52,544 bases of DNA from assembly GCF_020731285.1 (NCBI RefSeq), contig NZ_JAJFOW010000045.1, forward strand, positions 1 through 52,544, in the 5' to 3' direction. Under the pieces are notes generated by a model. It ran no database searches, was not told where the DNA came from, and saw nothing but the letters and a program-made list of their open reading frames with translations. Of this stretch, positions 15,908 to 24,452 are shown piece by piece. A program made the translations under genes and the position numbers. This DNA comes from Cohnella baijiui. Lineage in GTDB: Bacteria; Bacillota; Bacilli; Paenibacillales; Paenibacillaceae. The first letter of the stretch is position 1; each line of letters starts with the position of its first letter.

Positions 15908-17809
15908 ATGGGATACTTGGCGGGAGAATATGACGTTATCGTCATCGGCGCCGGGCATGCGGGCTGCGAAGCGGCGCTCGCGGCCGCGCGGATGGGGAGC
16001 GAGACGCTCCTTCTGACGATTAATCTCGATATGGTGGCGTTCATGCCCTGCAATCCGTCGGTCGGCGGTCCGGCCAAAGGACATGTCGTGCGCGAGATCG
16101 ACGCGCTCGGCGGGGAGATGGGACGCAACATCGACAAGACGTTCATCCAGATGCGGATGCTGAATACGGGCAAAGGCCCGGCCGTGCATGCGCTGCGCGC
16201 GCAAGCCGACAAATTTCTGTACCAGCATACGATGAAGGAAACGATCGAAAAGCAGGACCATCTGACGATGAGGCAGGGAATGGCCGAAGAGCTGATCGTC
16301 GAAGACGGCGTATGCCGCGGCGTCGTCACGAAGACGGGGGCGGAGTACCGGGCGAAGACGGTCGTGCTGACGACCGGCACCTATCTGCGCGGCAAAGTGA
16401 TCATGGGCGAGTTGATGTACGAGAGCGGTCCGAACAACCAGCAGCCGTCCGTGAAGCTGTCGGAGTCGCTGCGCCAGCAGGGGCTGCAGCTCGTTCGCTT
16501 CAAAACCGGAACGCCGCCGCGCGTGCACCAAGACACGATCGACTTCAGCAAGACGGAAATCCAGCCCGGCGACGACAAGCCGAAGTACTTTTCCTACGAG
16601 ACCGAATATGCCGAGCAAGCGGGCGACCAGCTCCCGTGCTGGTTGACGTACACGTCCGAGGAAACGCATCGGATCATCAATGACAACCTGCACCGCGCGC
16701 CGATGTTTTCCGGCGCGATCGAGGGCACGGGCCCGCGGTATTGCCCGTCCATCGAAGACAAGATCGTCCGCTTCGCCGACAAACCAAAGCATCAGATCTT
16801 CCTGGAGCCGGAAGGCCGGAATACGAAGGAGTACTACGTTCAAGGGCTGTCTACGAGCATGCCCGAGGATGTGCAGCTGCAAATTCTGCGCTCGATTCCG
16901 GGGCTGGAGAAAGTCGAAATGATGCGCACCGGCTACGCCATCGAGTACGATGCGGTCGTTCCGACGCAGCTGTGGCCGTCGCTGGAAACGAAGGTCGTTT
17001 CGCACTTGTTCACGGCAGGGCAAATCAACGGCACCTCGGGTTATGAGGAGGCGGCCGGCCAAGGCATCATGGCCGGCATCAACGCGGCCCGCAAAGCCCA
17101 AGGACGCGAACCGGTTATCATCGATCGCTCGCAGGGCTATATCGGCGTCATGATCGACGATCTCGTGACCAAGGGCACGAACGAGCCGTACCGTCTCTTG
17201 ACGTCTCGCGCCGAATACCGGCTGCTGCTTCGCCACGACAATGCCGATCTGCGTCTTACGCCGCTCGGCTACGAGATCGGCCTCATCTCGGAAGAGCGTC
17301 ATGCGAAGTTCCTCGACAAGAAGCGCCTCGTCGACGAGGAGATCGCGCGCCTGAAGGAAACGAAATTCAAGCCGGACGAAGCGGTTCAATCGATGCTCGC
17401 CGAGAGCGGATCGGCGCCGCTGCAAAACACGGTGGACGGCGTTACGCTGCTGCGCAGACCGGAAGTGACCTACGCGTTTCTCGCGCGGCTGTCGCCTTCG
17501 CCCGTCGAACTGACGGACGACATGAAGGAACAAGTCGAGATTCAGATCAAGTACACCGGCTATATCGAGAAGCAGCTGCAGCAGGTCGAACGGTTGGGGA
17601 AAATGGAGAAAAAGAAAATCCCCGACGACATCGACTACGCCGGCATCCATGGCCTGGCGACGGAGGCCAAGCAGAAGCTCGCCCAGATCCGTCCGCTGTC
17701 GATCGGGCAGGCATCGCGAATTTCGGGCGTGACGCCGGCCGATCTGTCGATCCTCCTCGTCCATCTGGAACAATATAACCGGGTTTCGACGGCGCGGCAA
17801 AGCGGATGA
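15908..17809 (+). CDS. mnmG: tRNA uridine-5-carboxymethylaminomethyl modification enzyme MnmG
   Basis: A 633-residue FAD-dependent partner of MnmE. The dinucleotide-binding motif DVIVIGAGHAGCEAAL is at 9-24, followed by the family stretches NPSVGGPAKGHVVREIDALGG and YCPSIEDKIVRF. TSRAEYRLLLRHDNAD lies in the C-terminal half. AAGGAGGGTGAAAG precedes the ATG at 15908. The frame is open further upstream, but only inside mnmE. Its stop overlaps the rsmG start by four bases. Confidence 0.98.
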   Translation: MGYLAGEYDVIVIGAGHAGCEAALAAARMGSETLLLTINLDMVAFMPCNPSVGGPAKGHVVREIDALGGEMGRNIDKTFIQMRMLNTGKGPAVHALRAQADKFLYQHTMKETIEKQDHLTMRQGMAEELIVEDGVCRGVVTKTGAEYRAKTVVLTTGTYLRGKVIMGELMYESGPNNQQPSVKLSESLRQQGLQLVRFKTGTPPRVHQDTIDFSKTEIQPGDDKPKYFSYETEYAEQAGDQLPCWLTYTSEETHRIINDNLHRAPMFSGAIEGTGPRYCPSIEDKIVRFADKPKHQIFLEPEGRNTKEYYVQGLSTSMPEDVQLQILRSIPGLEKVEMMRTGYAIEYDAVVPTQLWPSLETKVVSHLFTAGQINGTSGYEEAAGQGIMAGINAARKAQGREPVIIDRSQGYIGVMIDDLVTKGTNEPYRLLTSRAEYRLLLRHDNADLRLTPLGYEIGLISEERHAKFLDKKRLVDEEIARLKETKFKPDEAVQSMLAESGSAPLQNTVDGVTLLRRPEVTYAFLARLSPSPVELTDDMKEQVEIQIKYTGYIEKQLQQVERLGKMEKKKIPDDIDYAGIHGLATEAKQKLAQIRPLSIGQASRISGVTPADLSILLVHLEQYNRVSTARQSG

Positions 17810-18540
17810 TGGATGAATTGCAGCAGCGGTTCCGGACGTTCGCCGCCGGGATCCGCATCGATCTGTCGGACCGTCAGTTGGAGCATTATGAGGCGTATTA
17901 CCGGATGCTGGTGGAGTGGAACGAGAAAATGAACCTGACGGGCATCACGGAGCGAGAGGCGGTCTACGAGAAGCACTTCTACGACTCGCTCACCGTCTCG
18001 CTCGTCCCGGAGGCGGAGAAGGCCGCAACGCTCGCGGACATCGGCTCGGGCGCGGGTTTCCCGTCGATTCCGCTCAAAATCGCCTTCCCGTCGCTCCGCA
18101 TCGCCATCGTCGATTCGCTCGCCAAGCGTATCCGTTTCCTCGAAGCGGTTGTCGCTGAGCTGGGGCTCGAAGACGTCGCGTTAATCCATGGCCGGGCGGA
18201 AGACGTCGGACGACTGCCAGCCCACCGCGACCGCTACGACATTGTGACGGCGCGGGCTGTCGCCCGGCTCGCCGGACTGAACGAGCTTTGCCTGCCTTTC
18301 GCCAAGCCGGGCGGTCTGTTCATCGCGATGAAGGGGTCGGACCCGTCGGAGGAGATCGCAGAGAGCAAGTACAGTCTCGGGCAGCTGAAAGGACGGTTTC
18401 GCGAGGCGAAGCGTCTGTCGCTGCCAATCGAGCAGTCCGAACGTCAGTTGGTCGTAATCGAAAAGACGGCGGCGACGCCCAAAGCGTATCCCCGCAAGGC
18501 GGGCATTCCGCTCAAGACGCCTCTGCTGAGCGGCAGCTAA
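17806..18540 (+). CDS. rsmG: 16S rRNA (guanine-N7) methyltransferase RsmG
   Basis: A 244-residue SAM-dependent methyltransferase that modifies G527 (E. coli numbering) of 16S rRNA. NLTGITEREAVYEKHFYDSL, the SAM-binding LADIGSGAGFPSIPLKIA and the later DIVTARAVARL are all family motifs. ATGA overlap with the mnmG stop suggests coupled translation. As in other Firmicutes it precedes the noc-soj-spo0J block. Confidence 0.97.
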   Translation: MMDELQQRFRTFAAGIRIDLSDRQLEHYEAYYRMLVEWNEKMNLTGITEREAVYEKHFYDSLTVSLVPEAEKAATLADIGSGAGFPSIPLKIAFPSLRIAIVDSLAKRIRFLEAVVAELGLEDVALIHGRAEDVGRLPAHRDRYDIVTARAVARLAGLNELCLPFAKPGGLFIAMKGSDPSEEIAESKYSLGQLKGRFREAKRLSLPIEQSERQLVVIEKTAATPKAYPRKAGIPLKTPLLSGS

Positions 18541-18575
18541 GCCTGCCCGCCAGAAGCACGCAAAATGTCTATCCA

Positions 18576-18591
18576 TGTTTCACGTGGAACA
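18576..18591. other. parS: parS site 1
   Basis: TGTTTCACGTGGAACA, a 15/16 match to the Bacillus palindromic consensus and identical to common Firmicutes variants. Spo0J (ParB) binds here to load condensin and segregate the origin. It lies between rsmG and noc. Confidence 0.95.
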
Positions 18592-18619
18592 TCTTCCTGT
18601 CGCTCGATGACGACAACCA

Positions 18620-18635
18620 TGTTTCACGTGGAACA
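18620..18635. other. parS: parS site 2
   Basis: A second identical TGTTTCACGTGGAACA, 44 bases after site 1. Two close sites form a strong Spo0J nucleation point. Confidence 0.95.
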
Positions 18636-18933
18636 TTTTTTGTTTACGGCTGTCGATCCGTCAGGATTTCCGTTTGATCGGCTGACGATCGAGCGCGCCG
18701 GCACGATCGAGTCGCGATTGTTTGTCGTTGGACTTGTTTCTTCTATTTAAATAGCGAAGTGCTAGATGAAAGTATTTTCAAAAGCAGGAATCGCGTCGCG
18801 CATATCGAATATATACCAATGAGCAAATCGACGTGCCGCATATGCGCCTCGGAGGCGTGAAATGGCGGCGCTTTTTCGTCGCTACGGAGCCCTATTGACC
18901 ATTCTATAAGACAAACGTGGTGGGATAGAAGAG
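18636..18933. other. Gene-free stretch between parS sites and noc
   Basis: About 298 bases with no convincing reading frame. A TTGACC (18895-18900) near the right end could be a -35 for noc, but no matching -10 was found. No repeats or hairpins with T-tracts were seen. Confidence 0.4.
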
Positions 18934-19761
18934 ATGAGAGAACCATTGTCACCATTGTCACGTATCTTCGGATTGACCGATCGGAGCGGACAGGAAGAAG
19001 TTAGACAAATACCCGTTGCGGATATCGTGCCGAGCCCGTACCAACCGCGCTCGGTATTTGACGATGACCGGATCGACGAACTGTGCCAAACGATCAAGAC
19101 GCTCGGCATCATTCAGCCGATTGTCGTACGCGTTCGCGACGGCAAGTACGAGCTGATCGCCGGCGAGCGACGTTGGCGCGCCGTCACGAAGCTCGGAATG
19201 GAACAGATCCCGGCGATCGTACGCGAGATTAACGACTCTCAAGCCGCCTCGATGGCGCTGATCGAGAACCTCCAGCGCGAAGGACTGACGGCGATCGAAG
19301 AAGCAATCGCCTATCAGAGGCTCATCGACCTGCACCAGCTGACCCAGGAGAGTCTGGCTCAGCGGCTCGGCAAGAGCCAGTCGACGATTGCCAACAAGAT
19401 CCGGTTGCTGCAGCTAGGCGAAGCCGTGAAGTCCGCGCTCATGGAGCGCAAGATCACGGAACGCCATGCACGGGCGATGCTCGCGCTGCCGAACGAAGAG
19501 ATGCAGGTGAAGCTCCTGCAGGAGATCATCGACAAAGAGCTGAACGTTAAGCAGACCGAGACGCGGGTCGCTTTCCTGCTGGAAGCGAGCAAGCCTGCGC
19601 GGGCCAAGCGGATCTCCTTCACCAAGGACGTGCGCCTTGCGCTGAACACGATTCGCCAGTCCGTGGACATGGTAACCGGATCGGGCATCCCGATCAAGTC
19701 CAGCGAGCGCGACTGCGACGACCACATCGAAATCATCATCCAGATCCCTAAGCGCAACTAA
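18934..19761 (+). CDS. noc: Nucleoid occlusion protein Noc
   Basis: A 275-residue ParB paralogue. Noc binds its own DNA sites and keeps the division septum off the nucleoid. The N-terminal ParB CTPase domain has IVPSPYQPRSVFDD, LIAGERRWRAV and ALIENLQREGLTAIEEA. The helix-turn-helix LTQESLAQRLGKSQSTIANKI lies near 131-151. Placement upstream of soj-spo0J, separate from the downstream spo0J, is the main reason for calling it Noc. No convincing Noc-binding 14-mer was found here. The ribosome-binding site is weak. Confidence 0.88.
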   Translation: MREPLSPLSRIFGLTDRSGQEEVRQIPVADIVPSPYQPRSVFDDDRIDELCQTIKTLGIIQPIVVRVRDGKYELIAGERRWRAVTKLGMEQIPAIVREINDSQAASMALIENLQREGLTAIEEAIAYQRLIDLHQLTQESLAQRLGKSQSTIANKIRLLQLGEAVKSALMERKITERHARAMLALPNEEMQVKLLQEIIDKELNVKQTETRVAFLLEASKPARAKRISFTKDVRLALNTIRQSVDMVTGSGIPIKSSERDCDDHIEIIIQIPKRN

Positions 19762-19872
19762 AGCGGAGTACAGGCATAACACAGTGCCGTCTCCCACCCG
19801 CCGGGCGGGCGCACGGATACGCGCAGCGTCGGCGGCACCGCCGGCGAGGTAGTCAACAATGAGGTGAACGGT

Positions 19873-20646
19873 TTGTCCAAAATAATTGCCATTGCCAATC
19901 AAAAGGGCGGTGTCGGGAAGACGACGACCGCCGTCAACCTTGGCGCTTGTCTGTCCACGCTCGGGCGCAAAGTGCTCATCGTGGACATCGACGCCCAAGG
20001 CAATACGACGAGCGGCATCGGAATCAACAAGGCCGACGTGGAATATTGCATCTATGACATACTCATCAACGATATCCATCCGAAGCAAGCCATCGTGGAT
20101 ACGGGGCTGCCGAATCTCAAGTTGATTCCGGCAACCATCCAGCTGGCCGGCGCGGAGATCGAGCTGGTCCCGACCATCTCCCGTGAAGTGCGCCTCAAAA
20201 AGGCATTGGCGATGGTACGCAACGAATTCGACTATATCCTGATCGATTGCCCGCCGTCGCTCGGCATCCTGACGATCAACTCGCTCACGGCGTCCGATTC
20301 GGTCATCATTCCGATCCAGTGCGAATACTACGCGCTTGAGGGACTCAGTCAGCTGCTCAATACGATCCGACTCGTCCAAAAGCATCTGAATACTTCGCTG
20401 CAGATCGAAGGCGTGCTCCTGACGATGTTCGACGCGCGCACGAATCTCGGCATCCAAGTCATCGAAGAAGTGAAAAAGTATTTCCAGCAAAAAGTGTACC
20501 AGACGGTGATTCCGCGTAATGTCCGGCTGAGCGAAGCGCCATCACACGGTCAGTCCATCATCACGTACGATCCGAAATCAAAAGGCGCCGAGGTGTATCT
20601 CGAGCTGGCGAAGGAAGTGATTACGTATGAGCAAGCGGCTAGGTAA
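19873..20646 (+). CDS. soj: Chromosome partitioning ATPase Soj (ParA)
   Basis: A 257-residue Walker ATPase. The deviant Walker A KGGVGKTTTAVNLG is near 11-24, DIDAQGNTTSG near 42-52 and the Walker B-like ILIDCPPSLG follows. Soj acts with Spo0J in origin segregation and modulates DnaA. The start is taken as TTG at 19873 because GAGGTG lies 6 bases before it. A GTG at 19864 would sit inside that site and add three residues. The 3' end overlaps spo0J by 20 bases. Confidence 0.95.
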   Translation: MSKIIAIANQKGGVGKTTTAVNLGACLSTLGRKVLIVDIDAQGNTTSGIGINKADVEYCIYDILINDIHPKQAIVDTGLPNLKLIPATIQLAGAEIELVPTISREVRLKKALAMVRNEFDYILIDCPPSLGILTINSLTASDSVIIPIQCEYYALEGLSQLLNTIRLVQKHLNTSLQIEGVLLTMFDARTNLGIQVIEEVKKYFQQKVYQTVIPRNVRLSEAPSHGQSIITYDPKSKGAEVYLELAKEVITYEQAAR

Positions 20647-21478
20647 GGGACTCGACGCGCTCATCACGTCCCTGTCGATCAAGGAAGACGACAAAATTGT
20701 AGAGATCCCATTGGCGCAACTGCGCGCCAACCCCTATCAGCCTCGCAAAACGTTCGACGACGAAGCGATCAAGGAATTGGCCGAATCGATTCGCGAGCAC
20801 GGCGTCATCCAGCCGATCATCGTGCGGACGGCGCTCCGCGGCTTCGAGATCATCGCGGGCGAGCGGCGGTTCCGCGCTTCCCAGCTGCTGGGCAATCCGA
20901 CGATTCCCGCCGTCGTCCGTTCCTATAGCGACCAGCAGGTCATGGAGATTGCGCTCATCGAGAACGTGCAGCGCGAAGACCTGAATGCCATTGAAGTCGC
21001 GATCGCGTATCAGGCGATTATGAACCAATTCTCCTTGACCCAGGAGGAGCTCTCGCTCAAGGTCGGCAAGTCGCGGTCGCACATCGCGAATTTCTTGCGT
21101 TTGCTGGCGCTGCCGGACGAGATCAAGGAGCATGTTTCACGTGGAACATTGTCCATGGGGCACGCGCGAGCGATCGCCGGCATCAAGGAGGACGACAAGC
21201 GCAGAGAGCTGGCCAAGCTGACCGTCCAGCAAAATTGGAGCGTCCGCGAGCTGGAGGATGCGGTTCAGCAAACGGATGCGAATGTGAAGGGGACCAAGGC
21301 GAAGCCCAAAGCCAAAAAACGAGACCCTTATCTAGAGCAAATCGAAGAGACGCTGCGGGAGAGATTCCAGACGACCGTGCGGATCAAGCCGAACAAAGAA
21401 AAAGGCCGGATCGAACTGGCCTATTACGGCAAAAACGACCTCGAACGTCTGCTAGAAATTCTCCAAGCAAACGCCTAA
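20627..21478 (+). CDS. spo0J: Chromosome partitioning protein Spo0J (ParB)
   Basis: A 283-residue ParB CTPase. It starts MSKRLGKGLDALI (the Soj-interacting N-terminus) and has IPLAQLRANPYQPRKTFDD, the CTP-binding IIAGERRFRAS and ALIENVQREDLNAIEVA. The helix-turn-helix LTQEELSLKVGKSRSHIANF precedes a basic C-terminal dimer domain. Its own coding sequence contains a parS site (21133-21148), as in Bacillus. Translationally coupled to soj. Confidence 0.97.
   Translation: MSKRLGKGLDALITSLSIKEDDKIVEIPLAQLRANPYQPRKTFDDEAIKELAESIREHGVIQPIIVRTALRGFEIIAGERRFRASQLLGNPTIPAVVRSYSDQQVMEIALIENVQREDLNAIEVAIAYQAIMNQFSLTQEELSLKVGKSRSHIANFLRLLALPDEIKEHVSRGTLSMGHARAIAGIKEDDKRRELAKLTVQQNWSVRELEDAVQQTDANVKGTKAKPKAKKRDPYLEQIEETLRERFQTTVRIKPNKEKGRIELAYYGKNDLERLLEILQANA
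21133..21148. other. parS: parS site 3, inside spo0J
   Basis: TGTTTCACGTGGAACA, identical to sites 1 and 2, encoding part of KEHVSRGTL in Spo0J. Exact identity across 16 bases within a coding region argues it is retained as a binding site. Confidence 0.93.
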
Positions 21479-21492
21479 TCTGCGACTCTCCC

Positions 21493-21549
21493 GATAGCAT
21501 ACCTGAGTTGTAATCTTCCTGGGGAAGGTTTAAACTTAGGTATGCTATC
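21493..21549. repeat. Large near-perfect palindrome after spo0J
   Basis: Arms of 27 bases, 21493-21519 and 21523-21549. They begin GATAGCATACCTGAGTT and end AACTTAGGTATGCTATC. Within the 27 pairs there are two real mismatches and two G-T pairs; the loop is about three bases. It is more AT-rich than its surroundings. No T-tract follows on either strand, so it is not a standard intrinsic terminator. Confidence 0.75.
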
Positions 21550-21690
21550 CTTGATCATACGGCATTTTATCGATTCGGGAGCCTTGCCGGCAGCCGAAGT
21601 GCAAGACGGGAAAGACCTGTGCCAATCGCCGCGAAGAAGCTTGTTTGACGATAGAAAAGATGAGCTTTGACGATAGATGGAGGGGCAGCT

Positions 21691-22857
21691 ATGAGCAATC
21701 GACCGATCGTCTATCTGGATCATGCGGCCACCTCTTGGCCGAAGCCTCCGACCGTTCTGGAGGCGATGGAGCGCTGCATGAGGGAAGCCGCCGCGAATCC
21801 GGGGAGAGGCAGCCACGAGATGGCGGTGCGCGCCAGCCGCGTGCTATTCGAAGGGCGCAAGGCGCTCGCCCGATTGTTTCGCATCCCCAACCCGAACGAT
21901 ATCGCCTTTACGCTGAACACGACGCATGGCTTGAATATGGCGATCCAGGGGCTGCTGAAGCCGGGAGACCACGCGATCTCCACGTCGGTCGAGCACAACT
22001 CGGTCCGGCGTCCGTTGGAGGCGCTGAAGCGCAGACTCGGAATCGAGGTTACATACGTGTCGACCGACGAGCGCGGCGTGCTGGATCCGGCGGCGCTGCG
22101 GGAAGCCATCCGCCCGACGACGAAGCTGATCGCGGCCACGCACAGCTCTAACCTGCTGGGCACGATCCTGCCGATCGGAGACATCGGCGAGATCGCGAAG
22201 AAGGCGGGCGCACGGCTTCTGGTCGACGCGGCGCAGAGCGCGGGTGTGCTCGATATCGACGTGAACGCGATGAACGTCGACTTGCTCGCTTTCCCGGGAC
22301 ACAAGGGCTTGCTCGGCCCGCAGGGAACCGGCGGTCTCTATATCCATCCGGATCTCGATCTCGAGCCGCTCCTCTACGGAGGGACGGGCAGCCGATCCGA
22401 GGATCCGGATCAGCCAGCCGTGCGTCCGGACCGCTACGAGGCGGGGACGCCGAACACGGTCGGCATCGCCGGATTAACCGCAGGCGTGAAGTTCGTGTTG
22501 TCCGAAACGGTGCAGCGCATCCATGCCAAGGAACTGGCGCTCACTCGCCAACTGATGGCGGGCCTAAGCGAATTGCCGGGACTGCGCATCCTGGGGCCGG
22601 ACTCGTCGGTGGAGCGCACCGCGATCGTCTCCTTCGTCATGGAGGGGATCGACCCGTCCGAGACGGCGTTTCTGCTGGACCGGCAGTTCGGCATCGCCGT
22701 CCGTTCGGGATTCCATTGCACGCCGCTCGGCCACGAGAGCGCCCGGACTTTGGAAACCGGGGCGGTACGCGCCAGCGCGGGATATTTTACGCAGGAATCG
22801 GACATCGTATCTCTGATTGCCGCCGTCAGGGAGATCGGCGAGACGCTGCGCGGTTAA
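21691..22857 (+). CDS. Cysteine desulfurase-like class V aminotransferase
   Basis: A 388-residue PLP enzyme of the NifS/SufS/CsdA fold. The start YLDHAATSWPKP is typical. The PLP lysine is K205 in FPGHKGLLG. The His-rich HSSNLLGT stretch is present. The sulfur-carrying Cys is C343 in RSGFHCTPLGH, as in the group-II-like 'cysteine desulfurase family'. It probably mobilises sulfur (or selenium) from cysteine. The nearby DUF3343 protein, a small Se/S-carrier-like family, fits that idea. GGAGGGG precedes ATG 21691. The acceptor is unknown. Confidence 0.85.
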   Translation: MSNRPIVYLDHAATSWPKPPTVLEAMERCMREAAANPGRGSHEMAVRASRVLFEGRKALARLFRIPNPNDIAFTLNTTHGLNMAIQGLLKPGDHAISTSVEHNSVRRPLEALKRRLGIEVTYVSTDERGVLDPAALREAIRPTTKLIAATHSSNLLGTILPIGDIGEIAKKAGARLLVDAAQSAGVLDIDVNAMNVDLLAFPGHKGLLGPQGTGGLYIHPDLDLEPLLYGGTGSRSEDPDQPAVRPDRYEAGTPNTVGIAGLTAGVKFVLSETVQRIHAKELALTRQLMAGLSELPGLRILGPDSSVERTAIVSFVMEGIDPSETAFLLDRQFGIAVRSGFHCTPLGHESARTLETGAVRASAGYFTQESDIVSLIAAVREIGETLRG

Positions 22858-22923
22858 ACGGGCGTCAAATAGGAAACGGAACGCGGGCGCCAAACGCAAG
22901 ACAGAACTTTGGGGGAGACAAGC

Positions 22924-23412
22924 GTGAATTGGGATGAAAATATATGGTTGGGCATCGTGGCCGGCGAAGGGCTGCTGCTGCTGATCGTGCTGATTTGGGT
23001 TATCGCTTTGACGTCGAGACTGTCGAAGCTGCGCAAATCGCACCGGAAGTTGGTAGGCGAGACCGGCGTCACGCAGCTGGAGGATGTGTTGGACGTTTTG
23101 CACCACAGACTTGGAGAAGTAGAGTCCAAGCAGAGTCATCAAGACAATCGCTTCCTGCAACAAGACAAACGCCTCACCGCGCTCAAAGGGCGGGTCGGCG
23201 TTCACCGGTTTAACGCTTTTTCGGATCAAGGCAGCGATCTGAGCTTTTCGATCGCGATCGTGAACGACGAGCAGGACGGGGTCGTCATCACCGGGATCCA
23301 TAGCCGAGAGCAGGCGTTCTTGTACGCGAAACCGCTGGACAAAGGGCAATCCGCCTACATGCTGTCCCCCGAAGAGAAGACCGCCATTACTCAGGCCATG
23401 CAAAAGGAATAA
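22924..23412 (+). CDS. DUF4446 family membrane-anchored protein
   Basis: A 162-residue protein with one N-terminal membrane helix (LGIVAGEGLLLLIVLIWVIA, about 7-26), a coiled-coil-like charged stretch (RLSKLRKSHRKL to about residue 100) and a C-terminal beta-rich part (SFSIAIVNDEQDGVVITGI). The GTG start is chosen because GGGGGAG (22911-22917) is 6 bases upstream. This family is regularly found near spo0J in Bacilli. Function unknown. Its last 26 bases overlap the converging yyaC. Confidence 0.75.
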   Translation: MNWDENIWLGIVAGEGLLLLIVLIWVIALTSRLSKLRKSHRKLVGETGVTQLEDVLDVLHHRLGEVESKQSHQDNRFLQQDKRLTALKGRVGVHRFNAFSDQGSDLSFSIAIVNDEQDGVVITGIHSREQAFLYAKPLDKGQSAYMLSPEEKTAITQAMQKE

Positions 23413-24004
23413 CGGCATCGCGCGTATTGCGGATGGCCGAGAGCAGACACTGCGCGATAACTTCGGACATCTTCATCACGAGATTAAGACGGGTATTCTG
23501 AAGAACGAAGTACTCCATAAAGCCGCCGACGTTCACGATGCCGGTCATATGGATGTCGCCGACAGGCGGCAGATCCTTGTTCACGCCGGCACCCGGCCTT
23601 ACCGGACCGGAGCCGAGCTGGATGCAGCCGACGCTGGAGACTTGTCCGAGGCAAGCGTCGATCGCGATCACGAAAGGCTGACGGGACGTCCGCATGATCT
23701 TGAGCAGCGTGTCGCTCAAGTTCATAGCATGGACAGGCTCATCAAGCGTGCCGTACAGGTCGAACATCGCGTTCTGCTCGCGAGCAAGCGTGCTCCCGAC
23801 CAAGGGGCCGAGCGAATCGCCGGTAGATCGGTCGGTGCCGACGCAGACGACGACGATGCGGCGCTCCGGGGACAGATGCGCGAGATGGCTCTCGAGCCGT
23901 TGCGTGATGCGCTGTGTAACGGAAGGTTCGTTATAAGGAATCTTTAAAGAGAGCGCGGCCGCTTCGTGCGCGGAGCCGGGCCGTTTCTCCCAAGCGCCAT
24001 TCAT
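23387..24004 (-). CDS. yyaC: YyaC family spore protein (GPR-like peptidase fold)
   Basis: A 205-residue protein of the YyaC family, related to hydrogenase-maturation and germination proteases. VVVCVGTDRSTGDSLGPLVG and VIAIDACLGQVSSVGCIQLG hold the conserved acidic residues. GVNKDLPPVGDIHMTGIVNVGG completes the pattern. The family is sporulation-associated in Bacillus. The start at ATG 24004 has GGAGGAGG about 12 bases upstream. It converges on DUF4446 with a 26-base overlap. Confidence 0.85.
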   Translation of the reverse strand: MNGAWEKRPGSAHEAAALSLKIPYNEPSVTQRITQRLESHLAHLSPERRIVVVCVGTDRSTGDSLGPLVGSTLAREQNAMFDLYGTLDEPVHAMNLSDTLLKIMRTSRQPFVIAIDACLGQVSSVGCIQLGSGPVRPGAGVNKDLPPVGDIHMTGIVNVGGFMEYFVLQNTRLNLVMKMSEVIAQCLLSAIRNTRDAVIPFAWPE

Positions 24005-24173
24005 TCGCCTGCTTCGCCTCCTCCCATGGAATGTTACTAGTATATGGACGGGGCGGGGCATTTATACTTCGCGAACCAGAAAGGATCCGTTTCACCCCTC
24101 CTTGGCTGGCTCGTCTAAGATCATTACGGACCTTGAGGCCAACTAGGCTATCGATTCGGGAAGGAAGAGATGG

Positions 24174-24425
24174 ATGGCGTCGATCCTGATTGCGTTCGAT
24201 TCGACCCAGCAGGCGCTGCGGGCGGAGATGCTGCTCGAATACGCGGACATCGAGATTGATATAAGGCCGACGCCCAAGGAGATCACGGCGGGCTGCGCCT
24301 TGTCGATCGAATTTCCCGCCGATGCACTGGCTGATGTCGTGCAGGTCATCGAAGAGGAGAAAGTAGAAATACGCGGCTTGTTCCGGCCCTTGGACGGGGC
24401 GGAGGGTTACGAGCAAATCCGATAA
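24174..24425 (+). CDS. DUF3343 family protein (Se/S carrier-like)
   Basis: An 83-residue protein. The pattern ILIAFDSTQQALRAEMLL ... DIRPTPKEITAGCALSIEF with a single conserved Cys is that of DUF3343, called putative Se/S-carrier-like. The G-C-A-L-S-I stretch is the family signature. AAGGAAGAG lies directly upstream. It lies near the cysteine-desulfurase-like gene, which may donate sulfur to this Cys; that link is inference. Confidence 0.75.
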   Translation: MASILIAFDSTQQALRAEMLLEYADIEIDIRPTPKEITAGCALSIEFPADALADVVQVIEEEKVEIRGLFRPLDGAEGYEQIR

Positions 24426-24452
24426 ACGACGGGAATGACGGAGGGGAAACGG

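Noticed and set aside
21493..21549. Calling the post-spo0J palindrome an intrinsic terminator
   Set aside because: No T-tract follows on either strand.
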